Assembly (NCBI GenBank): GCA_037447655.1
Contig: JBBHKE010002306.1
Location: forward strand, 1 to 62,000
Length of the DNA stretch: 62,000 nucleotides
Source: Zygnema cylindricum
Lineage: Eukaryota; Streptophyta; Zygnematophyceae; Zygnematales; Zygnemataceae
Direction of reading: 5' to 3'
Of the stretch, positions 32,441 to 44,498 are shown one piece after another. Position 1 is the stretch's first letter. Every line of letters begins with the position of its first letter. The translations under genes were made by a program, and so were the position numbers. The notes beneath the pieces are model-generated. The model saw nothing but the letters and a program-made list of their open reading frames with translations, made no database searches and was not told the DNA's origin.

Positions 32441-32840
32441 GCGATTTCTCGGTATGGCGCCCTTTACTGCAACCACCACATCTTTAACTTTTTCACGGAC
32501 TGTAAGTTCCATTCCTCAAAGCAAAGCTATCTAACCATTCTTCTAAGTTTCTCTTATAAGTATAGCATGTCCAATTGAGCCATAACCTGAGATCACCTTT
32601 CTCGACTAAGCATGGCTTTACCGGGAGCATGCATTGACCTTTGCTGTTGGATCTCCTCCAAACTAGCCTGCAACTCATACACTTAACAAAACTTTCAGCA
32701 ACGGGTTTTCCCTGAGCATTGTAAGCTACAACGATTAGATTTGAAAATTTATTGTACAACTCTGCGGATCGGCCGGAGTTGCGTGGAGCACATTTGCTTT
32801 TAGAGGTGCAACGAATTTCAAAAAACTTCGGCTTCAACCC
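32441..32840 (-). pseudogene. Ty1/copia pre-integrase domain remnant
   Basis: Minus-strand words LRLWLNWTCYTYKRNLEEWL and, in another frame, CGGCSKGRHTEKSRPVK resemble the LWH.RLGH...LE.L and C.C..GK..R blocks of the GAG-pre-integrase domain. The His residues are largely lost. It sits just 5' of the integrase remnant. Confidence 0.6.
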
Positions 32841-34130
32841 ACAGTTGGGTTGTTTTAAGGAGTTAAGCGACTTTTCTAATAACAGGGACTGGTGGGTTAC
32901 ATTGTTGAATCGCGCAAAATGGAACTTCAGCGAACCAAAACGTATATGAGGTTCGCATCCGAAGCTTTCGGCTTTGATGCTCGTCTATCTTTATTTGTAC
33001 AGAGATGTTTGGTAAGGAGATGGTTTGTGTTATTTCATTGTATAGTTCGTGTACTTGTACTTGTTGTTTCAGTCTTGTGCACATTTTGCTTCGTGAGTCG
33101 TTCCTATATATATTTCATTTGTTTTGGTCTACGTGTTGCTTCGTTTGATCAAACTTTTATTTGTGCATTATATCTCGCACAGTGAGATTCCTCTTTGTTT
33201 CTTTTCCTTTTGGAAGGAAAATAAGGAAAACGCATTGACGCTTTCAACATGCTTTTTGCGTGCTGCTTTTTCCACGTATCATGACACTTTCCAACCATGG
33301 TCAAGTCGTGTAATAACTGTCGAATTTTGAGTAAGATGATGTTCTTTGATAAGTAGCACGTCTAGTTATATAACATTTGCAAGAGAGCAGTTGTGTATCG
33401 ATGAGGTAACATTAGTCATTTTTTGAGGAGTCATTTTAACAAGGAGTTGGAGATTAAAAGTTTAGCGGAGATCACCAAAGAGTTAGCTTTGACCATTGGG
33501 GTTTAGCGGTGCTTTCATATTGGGGAATTATGTGGTGGGAGAAAAACTTTGTTGAAAACTACATCTTTTGGATGGTTATCTTTGTCTCTTGTGATGAATG
33601 TTTTCGCTTTTGGTGTGGTAATTTCTGCCTTGTTGTGTGGATCCTCCATACCCCCAACCCTACCGCAAACTTTTTGAATTTGAGGGATGTTGCATAACTC
33701 CATTGAAAATGTACACGACGTTATGGAACCTTGTAATTGTTACTATCATGTCCGTACTCGTCATATAGTGCTAAAACCAACCAAACGAATGCGGAGTGTT
33801 AACTGGGATCACACGGCATTGGCGTTAAGAGCTGTCAAAGTCCTCACGTCCTCAAATAAATCTCATCTATAGTCACATGGTCATCGGTCTTGTGTCAATA
33901 ATCTACTCAATCTTCTTCTCCTCTTTAAGCAAATCCAACAAAACGTCCAAAGAGATTGTGAAACTTAAGGGTCCGTCACCAAAATTGTCCCCCAAATTTG
34001 TGTAATTTCCTTGTTCTCCTCTATGATAAATTCCACAACCTTAGCATCTTCCAAAGCTACGGCCCCGGTCACCTTTACCACGAACTCTTTCCAAACCTCT
34101 ATCACCACGATTAGATCACTTGAGTGCTAA
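32841..34130. other. Unassigned interior of a decayed copia element
   Basis: This lies between the pre-integrase and zinc-knuckle remnants, where the protease would be expected. I could not recognise a protease active site. Short frames on both strands (for example 33515-33703 minus, Lys/Thr-rich) have no clear match. Confidence 0.45.
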
Positions 34131-34916
34131 TGTCCCCCCAGCACCCTTGTATAGACAGTTTGTTGCAAGGTGTCCAATCCGCTGGCAGTTGTAACATGTC
34201 ACGGCCAAGGCACTATTATCCTTTGACCAATGGCCATACATGGCTGATCTTCTCTTCTACCACTACCACGACCTCCTCGAATTTTTCCTAACACCTCTCT
34301 CTATGAAGGAATTGGGCTCCGAGGTCTCAGGTGTGCTCACATTGAGATTCCTTATTCTAGTGGGTCCATTAACCCTCCCACTTCTAAGGGGTTTCAAATG
34401 ATAAACCGCATAGTCATAAATGGCTATCTTGAGTGCCTAAGGTGTTGAAAGACGATTCAAAAACACTTGCATCTTGTGATCTCCTTCAACATGAGTTGCT
34501 TGACAAGAATGTTGAACCTCTTGACGGCATCATCAATAGACTTACTGCTTTTAAATTTGAATTGAAAAAAATTATTAAAGACGAACTGAACCTTATCCTT
34601 AACCCTTTCTCAAATTGATTTTCCAAAACCTACACACACTCCTAGGTATCTCAGGGGCGATACTGTAAAAACGTGGTAATGCACCAAATCTTACAACTAT
34701 AAATCAATCTTGAAGTGGCCGCAATATTTTCAGCTTCTTTGCCTTAAGAGTCTTTCTGTATCTTCACTTAATCACTAACAACTTTCCACATTTTTTTCAA
34801 AATGAAATTCCCCTTACACGTATGTCTCCCAGCAATGTAGTTTGAGCCGAAACTTTATTATTAACAAAGTTCCACCGACATTCGAGTTTGAAATCGACAA
34901 ATTTTAGTTGCGTCAT
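34131..34916 (-). pseudogene. Ty1/copia gag with CCHC zinc knuckle, decayed
   Basis: The minus strand opens with MTQLKFVDFKLECRWNFVNN, like the start of a copia gag, and shows later gag-like segments. Near 34160-34205 it has CYNCQRIGHLATNC, a perfect C-x2-C-x4-H-x4-C RNA-binding knuckle. Several stops and shifts divide it. With the remnants down to 30276 it outlines one minus-strand copia element of at least 4.6 kb. Confidence 0.75.
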
Positions 34917-35790
34917 TGTGGCCAAGTCAAATAAGGTAAGTGATTGGTGGGCGAAAAAAAAAGAAATAGGAGAAATGAATTAAAGATATGAGAATCATGC
35001 AAAGTGCAAATAAGAAGAAAATAATAGGACAAAGTTCACAAGAAAAAAACAAGAAGGGAAGCAAAAGGGAGAGAAAGTCTTCTCAACATCATTTGTAAAA
35101 AAAATATACAAAAATGTTAATTGCTAGCTAGTCTAGTTTAAAATTGAGGGTGGATTGGTTATAATACGTCCAAAAGAGTGAGCCGCAAAAAACAAAAGCT
35201 AGAACTAATGACCACCAGTGACAAAGTCGGTGGGAGATAAAAGCACGAGCAAAAGGTATATTCTATTTACAAAATCAATAAAAAAAACAATCCACCTGCA
35301 CTAAGTACAGAAAATGGCAAGTCTTCGATAAGTTCAATGTGTATGGCATGTACACGAGTAATGAATTTATACAAACTCGAAGCACAAAACAACTGAAATA
35401 AAATACGCACACTTATTCACAACTAGAAATGTAGGTTAAACTAATTATAAGGGCAATTCAACTTTCCTATTTAATTAAGTTGTAAAAATGAGAGAATGAT
35501 GATGAAAGAGAAAGAAATTACAAAAGGATTGAAGGCGGGAAAAGAGCTTTGAATGAACATAATTAAACTCTTCATAAATTGTTGAGATTCGATGAAATAG
35601 AGAGATGACAAAAAAATATTATAAATGAAAAAAATAAGGAAATGTCTAATTTACATTAAGGAATAGGATGTTTTGACAGAGTGGATGAATAGTTTCTAAG
35701 AGAAAACGCACTTTGATTGACTGATCTATATAAAACAAATAAAGTTTTTCCGCGCGACTTCGCTCAATCCACCTATTTGTATAATATTCA
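34917..35790. other. Probable LTR or intergenic sequence between two copia elements
   Basis: AT-rich, no coding match. It lies 5' of the gag at 34131-34916 and 3' of the RNase H at 35900-36170 (both minus strand), where LTR sequence is expected. LTR ends could not be paired by eye. Confidence 0.4.
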
Positions 35791-37904
35791 AACATTCTCC
35801 CTCATGTGGGAATCGTCAAACTCTCATTGTAACCCTAACTTTTGTCGCTCTCTCCCAAAAGAGCATCATGCATTGTTGCTTTCATCAACATATCCGTTGC
35901 CTCCTCAAGAGTAAGAACATATGGAAATTTCACCTCCTTAGCCGCTATCAAATCACGCATGAAGTGCCATTTAAGTCAAATACGCTTGGTGCGTTTGTGA
36001 AACACTGGATTCTTTACAGGCCCTATTGACCTCAAACTGTCCGAATAAATCCATATGCATCCAACAGAAATACCCAACTGACATAAGATCTCTTTATTTT
36101 AGACCAACGTCTTAGAAGCATGTCTTGCAACCATGGATTATGTTTCCGTCAAACTGAGTGCACTTGTCATTTGAAGCTAAGAGCTCCAAAAAATCGCCGC
36201 TCCTCCAAAAATAAACTCGAAATCCAAAAAAATGCACCTCCAAAAACAAACGCGTATGTGGACGTCAAATGTTTGAAATCAAAGTTGTCATCGTAATCGC
36301 ATCAAAATAAACGATCCGCTCCATTGAAATCAAACCCGAACAAAACTTAGCTCCGATCAAAACAAAAGATATGTTCTATGCCTCCCAATAAACTTTTTCC
36401 AGAGCATGACAAATTCGGCTCACGATCGAAATGACCGCCGAAATGTCATGTTGTATTTTTATGCTTAAATACACCAGACAACCGTTTTTCTTGCAATACG
36501 TGACATCTATAGTTCCTTCCTAAAATTTCCGAATCTGTACATTTGCGTCTATAGGGGTAGAGAGCAGTTTTACGTCCAGCATATAAAACTACACTAATAC
36601 CTCTTTGGAATACTGATATGCATTCCAAGATAACGAGTCAATTCGGTGAGTCACTCCAAGGTATCAAACGCCTTTGGAAAATTATCAACGTAGTCCAAAA
36701 TAATTACATGGTCTGCTCTTTCTCACTTAATATAAACGCCTAAAGGCATGTTCCTATGTAACCAAAACGTAGTCTTGTTACTTTGTTTTTTAGCGGAGAT
36801 TCTCTGTATTAATATTCAGAGTAGTGTGATGTTCGGCAACAAAATTCTTAATTTAAATTAATAACGGATGTAGGCTTGGGTGTAATTTGTGACAGTTGTA
36901 GACAATTATAAAACTTGCAAAAATTGATGGCGTTTACAAAATAGTGACGGTTGTAGACACCTAGTTTCTTGTGGCATTGTAGATGTCTAGGATTTGTGAC
37001 ATTTTGACGTCATGCTCACTTGAGATAGCGTTGACGTCACTATTTCCAAAACATTCTGCCATGGTTTCCCGATTTTGTTTTTCCGTCATTTCTCACTCTA
37101 CTTGCCATCAAAATGCGCCCAAAGAAAGTCAAAAGTAATATTTTTTAGAGATCTTTAATTTTGATACGATTATTGTCGTGATTCATTCTAGGAATTGTGA
37201 GATAGACGTATTACCGGGAGAGGAGAGAGAGGCACTTTCACGGACTTCGCTTTTGTGAAATGCCATCTGTTGCTCGAGACCCCTCCACAAACCTTGCTTG
37301 GGAAAAAATCCGTACCGGCTGGAAACGGAGAGTGGTTTTTTTTTTTTCATACTCCGCATACAACAAAAGATTTTTCAAAAGCATGTGACGCGTGCCACAA
37401 CGTTTTCCTATTCGCTCATAACTTGTGACTTTAACTAAAATCACCTCGGCGAGGTGATTTCAGTAGAAGTTTGAAGATGAGCTGGAGTGACGCGGAAGTG
37501 GGTCGAAAAGAGCAAGACGACAAATTGTCGTACATTTAAAGTTTCAAAATGACGCAAATTGTACTGTGGTATTTCTATTATTTTGGTGCAACTGAAGATT
37601 TTCTCGTTGCGGGCATAGTTTTTGAGGAAAATGACAGAAAAAAAACCTTTACTTATCACATGGGAACATGCTCTAAATCGGATGTAATCCGTATGAACCC
37701 AAACTCAAGCAAATGTGTGTGAAGGCGAAGATAGTAGGGCGCTTGCTTCAGTCTATAAAAATATTTCTTAAGCCGCCATACCATTCCCTCTTGAGAAGAC
37801 ACGCTTTTCAACACCTTCATATATATCCTCCCTATTAAAAGTGTTTTTGTTACGTCCATCTCATTGACATGCGTATTTTTGGTTGCCGCGAGGCCAATTA
37901 TCAT
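35791..37904 (-). pseudogene. Second minus-strand Ty1/copia element: RT, RNase H, polypurine tract
   Basis: The RT N-terminal half is at 37656-37904 (THVNEMDVTKTLLIGRIYMK, then VWRLKKYFYRLKQAPYYLR; consensus HQMDVKTAFLNG and VCKLKKSLYGLKQAP). RT C-terminal and RNase H start are at about 36280-36720 (DISAVISIVSRICHALEKVY, like RPDI..AV..VSRFM..P...H). The RNase H end is at about 35900-36170 (IYSDSLRSIGPVKNPVFHKR, then LKWHFMRDLI, like CDNQSAIALAKNPVFHKRTK and I.YHFIRE). A purine-rich GAGGGAGAATG at 35791-35804 is the likely polypurine tract and start of the 3' LTR. The segment with the YVDD box is missing or unreadable. The element is dead. Confidence 0.85.
36730..37650. other. Gap between the RT halves of the decayed copia element
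   Basis: No RT motif is readable. An unrelated sequence may be inserted: it contains repeated GTGACGGTTGTAGACA-type words near 36890-36960 and a CACCTCGGCGAGGTG palindrome at 37442-37456. Confidence 0.4.
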
Positions 37905-37914
37905 CCTAATCAGT

Positions 37915-38876
37915 AATCAAATAGAAGAGATTAACAGAGTTAAAGCTTCTTCGAATATACATTTGAAATGAAGGATCTTAGAGAGGCAATATATATTTTA
38001 GGAATACAAGTAATAAGAGATAGAGAGAGAAAAATATTATGACTTACTCAGAAAGAGGCTTTACAAAACATGGTAGAAAAATTTGGAAGGTCAGATGTAA
38101 AAGGGAATGTAACTCTTAAGGAGTACAAACAACAGTTGGAAGGACAAGATTGGGAAAAAATGTAGTTGTACAAGACAGTTTAAGTTAAGCAAGAAAGAGT
38201 TTGTGACAGGTGTTTTGAGAGGTGTTTTTTATGGGCAGATAATGGGAATTCTTATGTATTTTACAAATTGTACCAGACATGATATAGGTGTAGCTATTGG
38301 AGGAGTCAGTAGAAGATTACAGTATCTGAGGAAAGCACACTGGGAAGCTACAAAGAAAGTGCTCAAGTACTTAGCTGGAAAAAGATGCCTAACACTAAGA
38401 CTTGGAGGAGATAAGATATCAATTCACACTTGGAGTGACACAAGCCACGGAGATATCCCAAGCCGGCAATCAAAAATTGGATATAATTTACAAATCTAAA
38501 AAGGAATATGCTGCTGGAAAAACAAGATGCACCAAGTAAGAGGTGGAATATATGGGAGCAAATGCAAAAATCAAAGAGCTTTATGGGTGAAATATAAGTC
38601 AGGAATTAGGTTTTATGCAGGTAGGAATACAAAGGGGATGGTGCAACAATCAAATTGCTATCTCAGTAACATCTAATCCAATCCCAATCATCACTTCAGT
38701 ATGGATATATATCTTCATTTTGGGAGAGAGAAAGTTTTTACCAAAATCATTAAGTTGTCCATTAGATGAGCAGATAATTGCAGATAACCTCCAAACCACT
38801 AATAGCCCCAAAACTAGTTCCTTGAAGGAATGCTTGCGGGCTAAGTGAGTAATAACGTCCAAAACTTAAGGGGAGT
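37915..38876 (+). pseudogene. Ty1/copia RT C-terminus and RNase H, plus strand
   Basis: The plus strand reads LKMKDLREAIYILGIQVIRD and RERKIL, then GILMYFTNCTRHDIGVAIGG, VSRRLQYLRKAHWEATKKVL and KYLAGKRCLTLRLGG, then IHTWSDTSHGDIPSRQSKIG. These match copia blocks MKDLGEA..ILGI.I.RDR, GSLMY...CTRPDI..AVG.VSR, HW.A.K.IL.YL.GT and the RNase H D...D...RRST.GY. Several stops occur (for example after RKIL). Near 38868 AAGGGGAG may be its polypurine tract. It abuts the minus-strand RT start at 37904 within about 10 bp, forming a head-to-head junction. Confidence 0.85.
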
Positions 38877-40590
38877 CTCGGTTAATAGGTTTAAGGTGCT
38901 CAGAAATGAAAGCTGAGGGGAGATTTTCAGTACTTAGAAAAATTTAGAGTTAGAAGCTCCATTACGTACCCAAATTAGTGTCATGAAGTACAAAGTATCA
39001 CCAACCGTACATCGTCTACAGATCCGAGTTGAAACATGTGATTTCTATCACATTGTTTAGAAAAAAAAAAAATAGTATTTGGACTCCGTAACTTTTTTAT
39101 GCTTGTCATCTTATTGTTTTTTTTCTTTCTGTAGGATCACTGTTCTCATATACTTTTTGACTATCAAAAGTCATTTTTTTTTACATCCTACTTTTACGTC
39201 CATATATTATAATCTTGGTTTGTTTTGGGTCACTTATGTTGTTCATTGGAAAAGATAAAACTTATTCTTTCTTGTGAAAAAAATCTGAATATTTGTCTAC
39301 AAATATCATGGTGTACATTCTACAATGACAAAGGAAAGTTAGATTTTCCGCGTTCACATCCAAGGAGTTATTTGAAAGCGCGAAACAACATCATTTCGAT
39401 ATTCAACCGTCACTTTCTTTTAAACTTCCGTCTCTATTTCTACGACAAAATGTAAGATATATTTTTCTCTCTTTTACTTTGATCAAATATATACCTTTTT
39501 TCTTTTGCTCACTATTTTTGTATATGATGTGTCCCCCCCCATTTACCGTTCACTCACATGTATTTTAATCCTGCGAGGTTTCCAATCTCTGGCGCAATGC
39601 TCCCCCCTAATACAGTATCATAGATGGATCTGCACCGACAACCAGCACAGCACAGGTCATTGAGAAATATCCCCTCATTCTCTCCTCTCACCCCTCACCA
39701 CATGCCATCCATCTATTGACAAACACGTTCCCATTTTCTCACTCAACAATCACAACTTCCTCTCTCTCATAAAAAAAAGTGAACTATCAACGAGTTGTTT
39801 CAGATTATTTTAAGATAGGATTGTCACACAGATTGCACAAAGGAAAGCAAGCAGAAGCAAGATTTTAAAACTTAGAAGTACGACTGTGGGTCACCCGGTA
39901 GATTTTCAAATTTTGATTGCTAGAGAAGGTATTCCTCGTCCTTAGTCACCCAAATATACTAGTGCGGTATCCCCCTTTCAAGTGAAAAGATAGGAGAGTC
40001 AGCTTCTCCTCTTTATTCTCCGTTGTACTTCTCCATGGATGAATTTATGTCTCATTTTCAAATTCCTCCTCAATAATACTGACAACTAGATTAGGAAGTC
40101 GACGATTTCTGAGTGTCCAAAGATATCCGAGAATGTTCACTTTGAGAATCGCCTCAAAGGTTATGAAATTTCAAATGTTCATTTAGATCAAGTCTGGCTC
40201 AATTTCTGAATCCGAACCGCTAGTCGGAAAAGTTGCAGTGTCATCCTTTCATAAAAATCTAGATTGGTAGGACGTTTGTCAACTATGAAATCAGCGATAA
40301 AAAATCCTCATGAAAATTAACGTTGCGACATTCCTCAATGACATCGCAAAATGGATCATAGATTCGATAAAATCTCCCCTTGGAGATATAACCAACAAAG
40401 TAACCCAACCAATGCGGAGATGCAAATTTCCCCTTTCTCTTTTAGTATTAAATATATACGGTGGTGTGACGACCCCAACTCCGAATGTGATGGAGTGTCA
40501 ACTTAAAGTTTAGCGGCAATTCACATAGTGTTTTTTCACTCAAAACCAAAGTTAGTTGTCGACTACAAATGCAATTTGCAATTAAGATGG
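38877..40590. other. Unassigned sequence between copia remnants
   Basis: No coding match. It would include the LTR of the plus-strand element (from about 38877) if one survives. A C-run is at 39533-39540. Confidence 0.4.
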
Positions 40591-40641
40591 CGTTCCCAAA
40601 TATTAATGTTTCAGCCAAATCCGTATATCGATGGAGCGAAT

Positions 40642-43010
40642 TTATTGAAGCGTCGAATGTTTCATTTTTGCAATTTCATTTGATTCTGATGAGTGCGGGA
40701 CGGTATATTGATGTCGAATGCCCCATTGTTTGCAATATGCATCAAAAACGATAAACTCACAGCCATTGTCGGATTGAATTGAATTACGCTTTCTTTCACG
40801 CTGAGGTTCACCTATTACATGTCCTTTTAAGAACCTTAAGAATGCATCGCTGTCGTTTTTAAGTAACACTACCCAAGTAAATCGTTGGAAATTGTCAACA
40901 ACCACCATAATATACTTTTTTCCTCCAATAGTTTCCAGCTTGATGTCACCACATAAATCAACTTGAACCAGCTCAAACAGGTGCTGAGCGTGGTGAACCG
41001 GATTCTTTATCGAGTAAGACTTTACAATCAGCCTCCGTTCACTACACCACTAGCATTTATTAATTTTCTCACCCGATGCAAGATTTAAGCCTCTTCCACT
41101 CTGACTTTTCATCATTTAGGGGATTCTTAACTCGGGTGCATGGCACATGTAGTGGTGCCATAGTGTTAGATTGCCTTTCAATTCTGAAAATTGATTGACA
41201 ATTCCTCTAGTGATTGGACAATTTATCGACCGACGCCAAAGTAGACAATTGTGCATCGAGTTCGTGGTCTCTCCTTCCCCAATTACAATGCCACGCCATC
41301 CAATCTGGCAATTAAAATTGTGGAATCGCTTATAACTTAAACATTGGAGTCCCCCCGTTAGATTTGGGGAATGCGAAAACAGCACCTAGATTTGTCGAGA
41401 ATATAAAGAACATTGACTAACATATTTTTATTAATTATTTCTTTACCATTAGAGTCCCACGTAGGCAATTCTAATTCTTTACCGACAGAATCGCACGTAG
41501 GCAATTTTGACCAGACAGTTCCTCTCAGATCTGTGAAGAATACAAGGAACATTGACTTTGTTTTTTTTTATTTTTTCTTTGCCGTTAGAATCACATGTAG
41601 GCAATTTCAATCGGACAATTCAAACAGAAGCGACCAAAATGACTTGAACCGACAGAAATGACCTGTCCACTAGCAACATCTATGTGTTTGGGTATAGTAG
41701 AATGTAGTATCTCATTGAAAACCGTCACGTTCGTATAGACATGGTTCGAAGTGCTTGTAAAGATGGACAACTATTTTTTTGATTTCGTCACACTCGCTAG
41801 TAGGCGTAAGGAAAGATTGAGGAAGTCAAACGTGTGTGAACCCTCTCTGCTGTCAAAACTCCTCTTCGTCATAAAGTAACCTTGTCCATTGGAACAGCCG
41901 CAAAGACCGCCTAGACATCCAAGCCCACCACAACTGCCTATACGACCCAGTCTACCTCCGCGTTTCGACCACCTCTGTCCCTTTTTCCACCAACAACATC
42001 ATTTTTAGCACAGCATGTTGGGTTTACATGGTCCTATTTGTGGTAAAGTTGGCATTGTTTTCTTTTGTCTGAGCAAGATGCCGACATATGGCCAAACTTG
42101 CCACACAAAAAATAAGAAAATTTAGTGAAATTTTGGTATATCACCTAGGTAGAAAGTTTCTTGACCTTATCTTCTCCTCTACCCATTTTCACATTACGAC
42201 CTATTTTTCCACCTTCTCTACAGAAGTAGTTTAGATCCGCGGATTTTGTGACTTAAGCATTCAAAGTAGTCCCTTGCAAAGGACTAGATCGATTAACTTC
42301 GATTCTTTTTTTATCATCGTCTTAAATAGAGGTAATTGATCACAAATTCATATGTAACCTGATCCTTCGATAAAAGGATCTCTTTGGGGTGGATCAATTC
42401 ATCAGAAAATGCGTAGATTAAAGTTGTTACTTTGTCAAGTTTTTGAAGAATCCTTTCGTTATCAGACATAGGCTTGACTATGGTATTGTATCTCTTTGAT
42501 GCATCATTGATTGACTCGTTAGGTTTTACTTCAAACTGAGTGAAATTCGAACAAACATGTTGTCCCCAATTTAGAAGTACTTTTTCAAATCGATTTTCCA
42601 AAGCGAACCAACTCTCATGAGCAAGTCTCTAAGTTAGAAAATGGTCAAGCACACGATTGCTCCAGTCCAGTAACATCGTAGATATTTTTCCGTTTCTAAA
42701 CTCTATTTGCCTTCTTATCCAAAATCGGACCTCTTCCTCAATGTTGACCACCTTCTATAGGCGACGAAGTACGAATTGTGATTTCATGTACTTCATCCAC
42801 ACTTGGATTTTCGTTCCATTGAAAAAGACAATTTTTTCGAGCATTTGATTTACTCACTCTTTGCCTTCACTCTAGTCATTAAAGTCGTAATAATCATCAA
42901 AAATAAACTTCCACTTAAATATTCATCTTTTTCTCCCATCTTCATCTTCCACTCACCTGTCCGTTTGATCCTATCCTCAACAGGCTTTTCACTTGACATC
43001 GAAATCCACT
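40642..43010 (-). pseudogene. Third minus-strand Ty1/copia element: gag, knuckle, pre-integrase, integrase
   Basis: Gag occupies about 42310-42830: VWMKYMKSQF, then WFALENRFEKVLLNWGQ and LIYAFSDELIHPKEILLSKD, the last like LL.SLPDEY. The zinc knuckle near 42040-42110 reads CGKFGHMSASC. The pre-integrase part is at 41116-41385 (ELKGNLTLWHHYMCHAPELR; LWH..LGH type). The integrase core at 40642-40908 reads VVVDNFQRFTWVVLLKNDSD, then IQSDNGCEFIVFDAYCKQWG and HQYTVPHSSESNEIAKMKHS, retaining both Asp (VVDNF, SDNG). The third acidic residue lies in the run NEIAKMKHS, where intact elements have NGVVERKN. RT and RNase H are absent: the sequence leaves homology at about 40640. Confidence 0.88.
41413..41590. 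repeat. Imperfect 30-40 bp repeats in the dead copia element
   Basis: Segments of the form TTAGAGTCCCACGTAGGCAA recur as ACAGAATCGCACGTAGGCAA and TTAGAATCACATGTAGGCAA. AACATTGACT blocks also repeat (41410, 41551). Confidence 0.65.
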
Positions 43011-43041
43011 AATCTACGTAGCAAAAAAAGCCATCAATAAG

Positions 43042-43416
43042 CTATTCAAAACGGTCTTTCGAAATGCTATCAGATTCATTTTTCCCCTCATCTTTTTGAT
43101 TAAACGTATGACATGGTAGTGACGCCTCAAAGAACACCCCTCCAAATGCACTATGCCCTAGCTTTGGTGAAGAATCCGCAAAATCTGGGGACAACAGATA
43201 ATGTGGACAAGTAATAAAAGGAAGTGGAGTCCAAACTGTTTCTTTTTTCTCTACTCCCGTGGCGGCCAAGCTCGCCACCTTAAGACACGGAACCGGGCAC
43301 TGAAGGCATCGATACCACTTGTGAGGATCCATACACAATGAAGACACGAATGTAAACAGGCGGAAGTGCGGTAGAATCCCATGAAAGAGCACTCTATGGA
43401 AGCCAATATATTCCAA
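43042..43416 (-). CDS. Hypothetical 124-codon frame, origin unclear
   Basis: An uninterrupted minus frame with balanced composition and 6 Cys, containing DPHKWYRCLQCPVPCLK and FVSSLCM. It recalls no family. It lies upstream of a copia gag in the same orientation, so it may be element leader sequence or an exon piece. The frame length alone in this more GC-balanced stretch is weak evidence. I rate it as probably not a gene. Confidence 0.2.
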   Translation of the reverse strand: MEYIGFHRVLFHGILPHFRLFTFVSSLCMDPHKWYRCLQCPVPCLKVASLAATGVEKKETVWTPLPFITCPHYLLSPDFADSSPKLGHSAFGGVFFEASLPCHTFNQKDEGKNESDSISKDRFE

Positions 43417-43444
43417 AGAAAAGTTTTCTTACAATAGATAACTT

Positions 43445-43912
43445 TTGCTCTCTCTCTCTCCTTCTCCCTTTTCTTCTCCCTTTCCCTTTCCTTCTCCCCC
43501 TCCCTTACCTTCTACCACTCTTTCTCCCCCTCCCTTACCTTCTACCCCTCCTCCCCCTCCCTTACCTTTTACCCCTCCTCCACCTCCCTTACCTTCTACC
43601 CCTCCCCTTCCCCATCCCTTACCTTCTATCCCTCCCCTTCCCCCCCCCTCCCCCCATCCCCCCTCCCTCCCTCCTCCCTCCCTCTCCCCTCCCTCCCCTC
43701 TCACTCCCCTCTCCCCCCCTCTCCCTCTCTCTCCCTCCCTTCTCCCCTCCCTCCCCCTCTCCCCCTCTCCCTCCCTCCCCCCGTCCCTCCCCCCCTCTCC
43801 CTCTCTCTTCCCCCCTCTTTCCCTCTCTTCTTCCCTCCTTCTCTCCCCCTCTCACCCTCTCCCCTTTTCCCTCCCGCCCCCTCCTCTCCCCCCCTCTCCC
43901 CACCCCTTACGC
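43445..43912. repeat. CTCCCC pyrimidine tract
   Basis: Units TCCCTTACCTTCTACCCCTC repeat from about 43500 to 43640, then a pure CCCTCCCT tract reaches 43900. Both strands are open through composition (Pro/Ser/Leu or Gly/Arg/Glu), and no gene is implied. Confidence 0.95.
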
Positions 43913-44046
43913 CTCGCTTAGGCCCAAGCATCGCCTCAAAAGCCCATCCAACGAAGAGTGCACCGGACTATGAACGAAATTTCAGTGCATAATGCAGTGA
44001 CAGAAGAAAGGAGGGGGCGAGAGGGAGGGAAGGAGGATTTTTCCCC

Positions 44047-44132
44047 GCAAAGAGTGCACGCAGCGATAATCACTCACATTGAATACACGCAAAGAGTGCA
44101 CGCAGCAATAATCACTCACATTGAATACACGC
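44047..44132. repeat. Near-perfect 45-bp tandem duplication
   Basis: AAAGAGTGCACGCAGCGATA and the following ATCACTCACATTGAATACAC repeat once, with one G-to-A change. The second copy abuts the 3' end of the minus-strand frame ending at 44116. Confidence 0.85.
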
Positions 44133-44498
44133 GACCGGAATCGTCGCATGCAAAAGGTACATAATACCAGCCTTCCTCCGCTGTGTCTCTTGCCAAACAT
44201 TCAATGGCGGGAAAGTTCTCCTTGTTCGCGACGGCCGCCCTCACCGCCTCCAGAGCCGACTCTGCAGCACATGTACGGAAGGTACGGAAGGTACGGACAC
44301 ATGCGTCAGAAGAGCGAATTTGAGCCACCTTCGCACGTGTGAATACATGGATTGCACGCCTAAAACAAGGAAAATGAAGGTCAAAGGAGGGGAAAACTTA
44401 CTGTCTGGTTCAGGCATGGGTCCAACGTAGTCTCCCATTACAAGTGCCACGTGGCACGCTAAGATCATTATTGTAAGGATAACCGTGGTAAACGCCAT
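44116..44498 (-). CDS. Possible small secreted protein, exon structure uncertain
   Basis: The minus strand begins MAFTTVILTIMILACHVALV then MGDYVGPMPEPDS, a convincing signal peptide with a probable cleavage after VMG or nearby. A GTAAGTTTTC donor and a TTGTTTTAG acceptor bound a potential 42-nt intron (44360-44401); being a multiple of 3, it leaves the frame open whether spliced or kept. Downstream this frame stops at 44241. A second frame (ARG/ALA-rich, RAIHVFTRAK ... AAESALEAVRAAVANKENFP ... CLARDTAEEGWYYVPF) looks more protein-like and stops at 44116, so a +1 shift or another splice may be needed to join them. Function unknown. Confidence 0.35.

Noticed and set aside
34433-34618. 61-codon plus-strand frame with a Lys/Leu-rich helix-like sequence
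   Set aside because: It lies antisense within a decayed copia gag and matches nothing in its own right.
43445-43921. 158-codon Pro/Ser/Leu frame and minus-strand Gly/Arg/Glu frames
   Set aside because: CTCCCC repeat. No signal peptide or non-repetitive part supports a protein.
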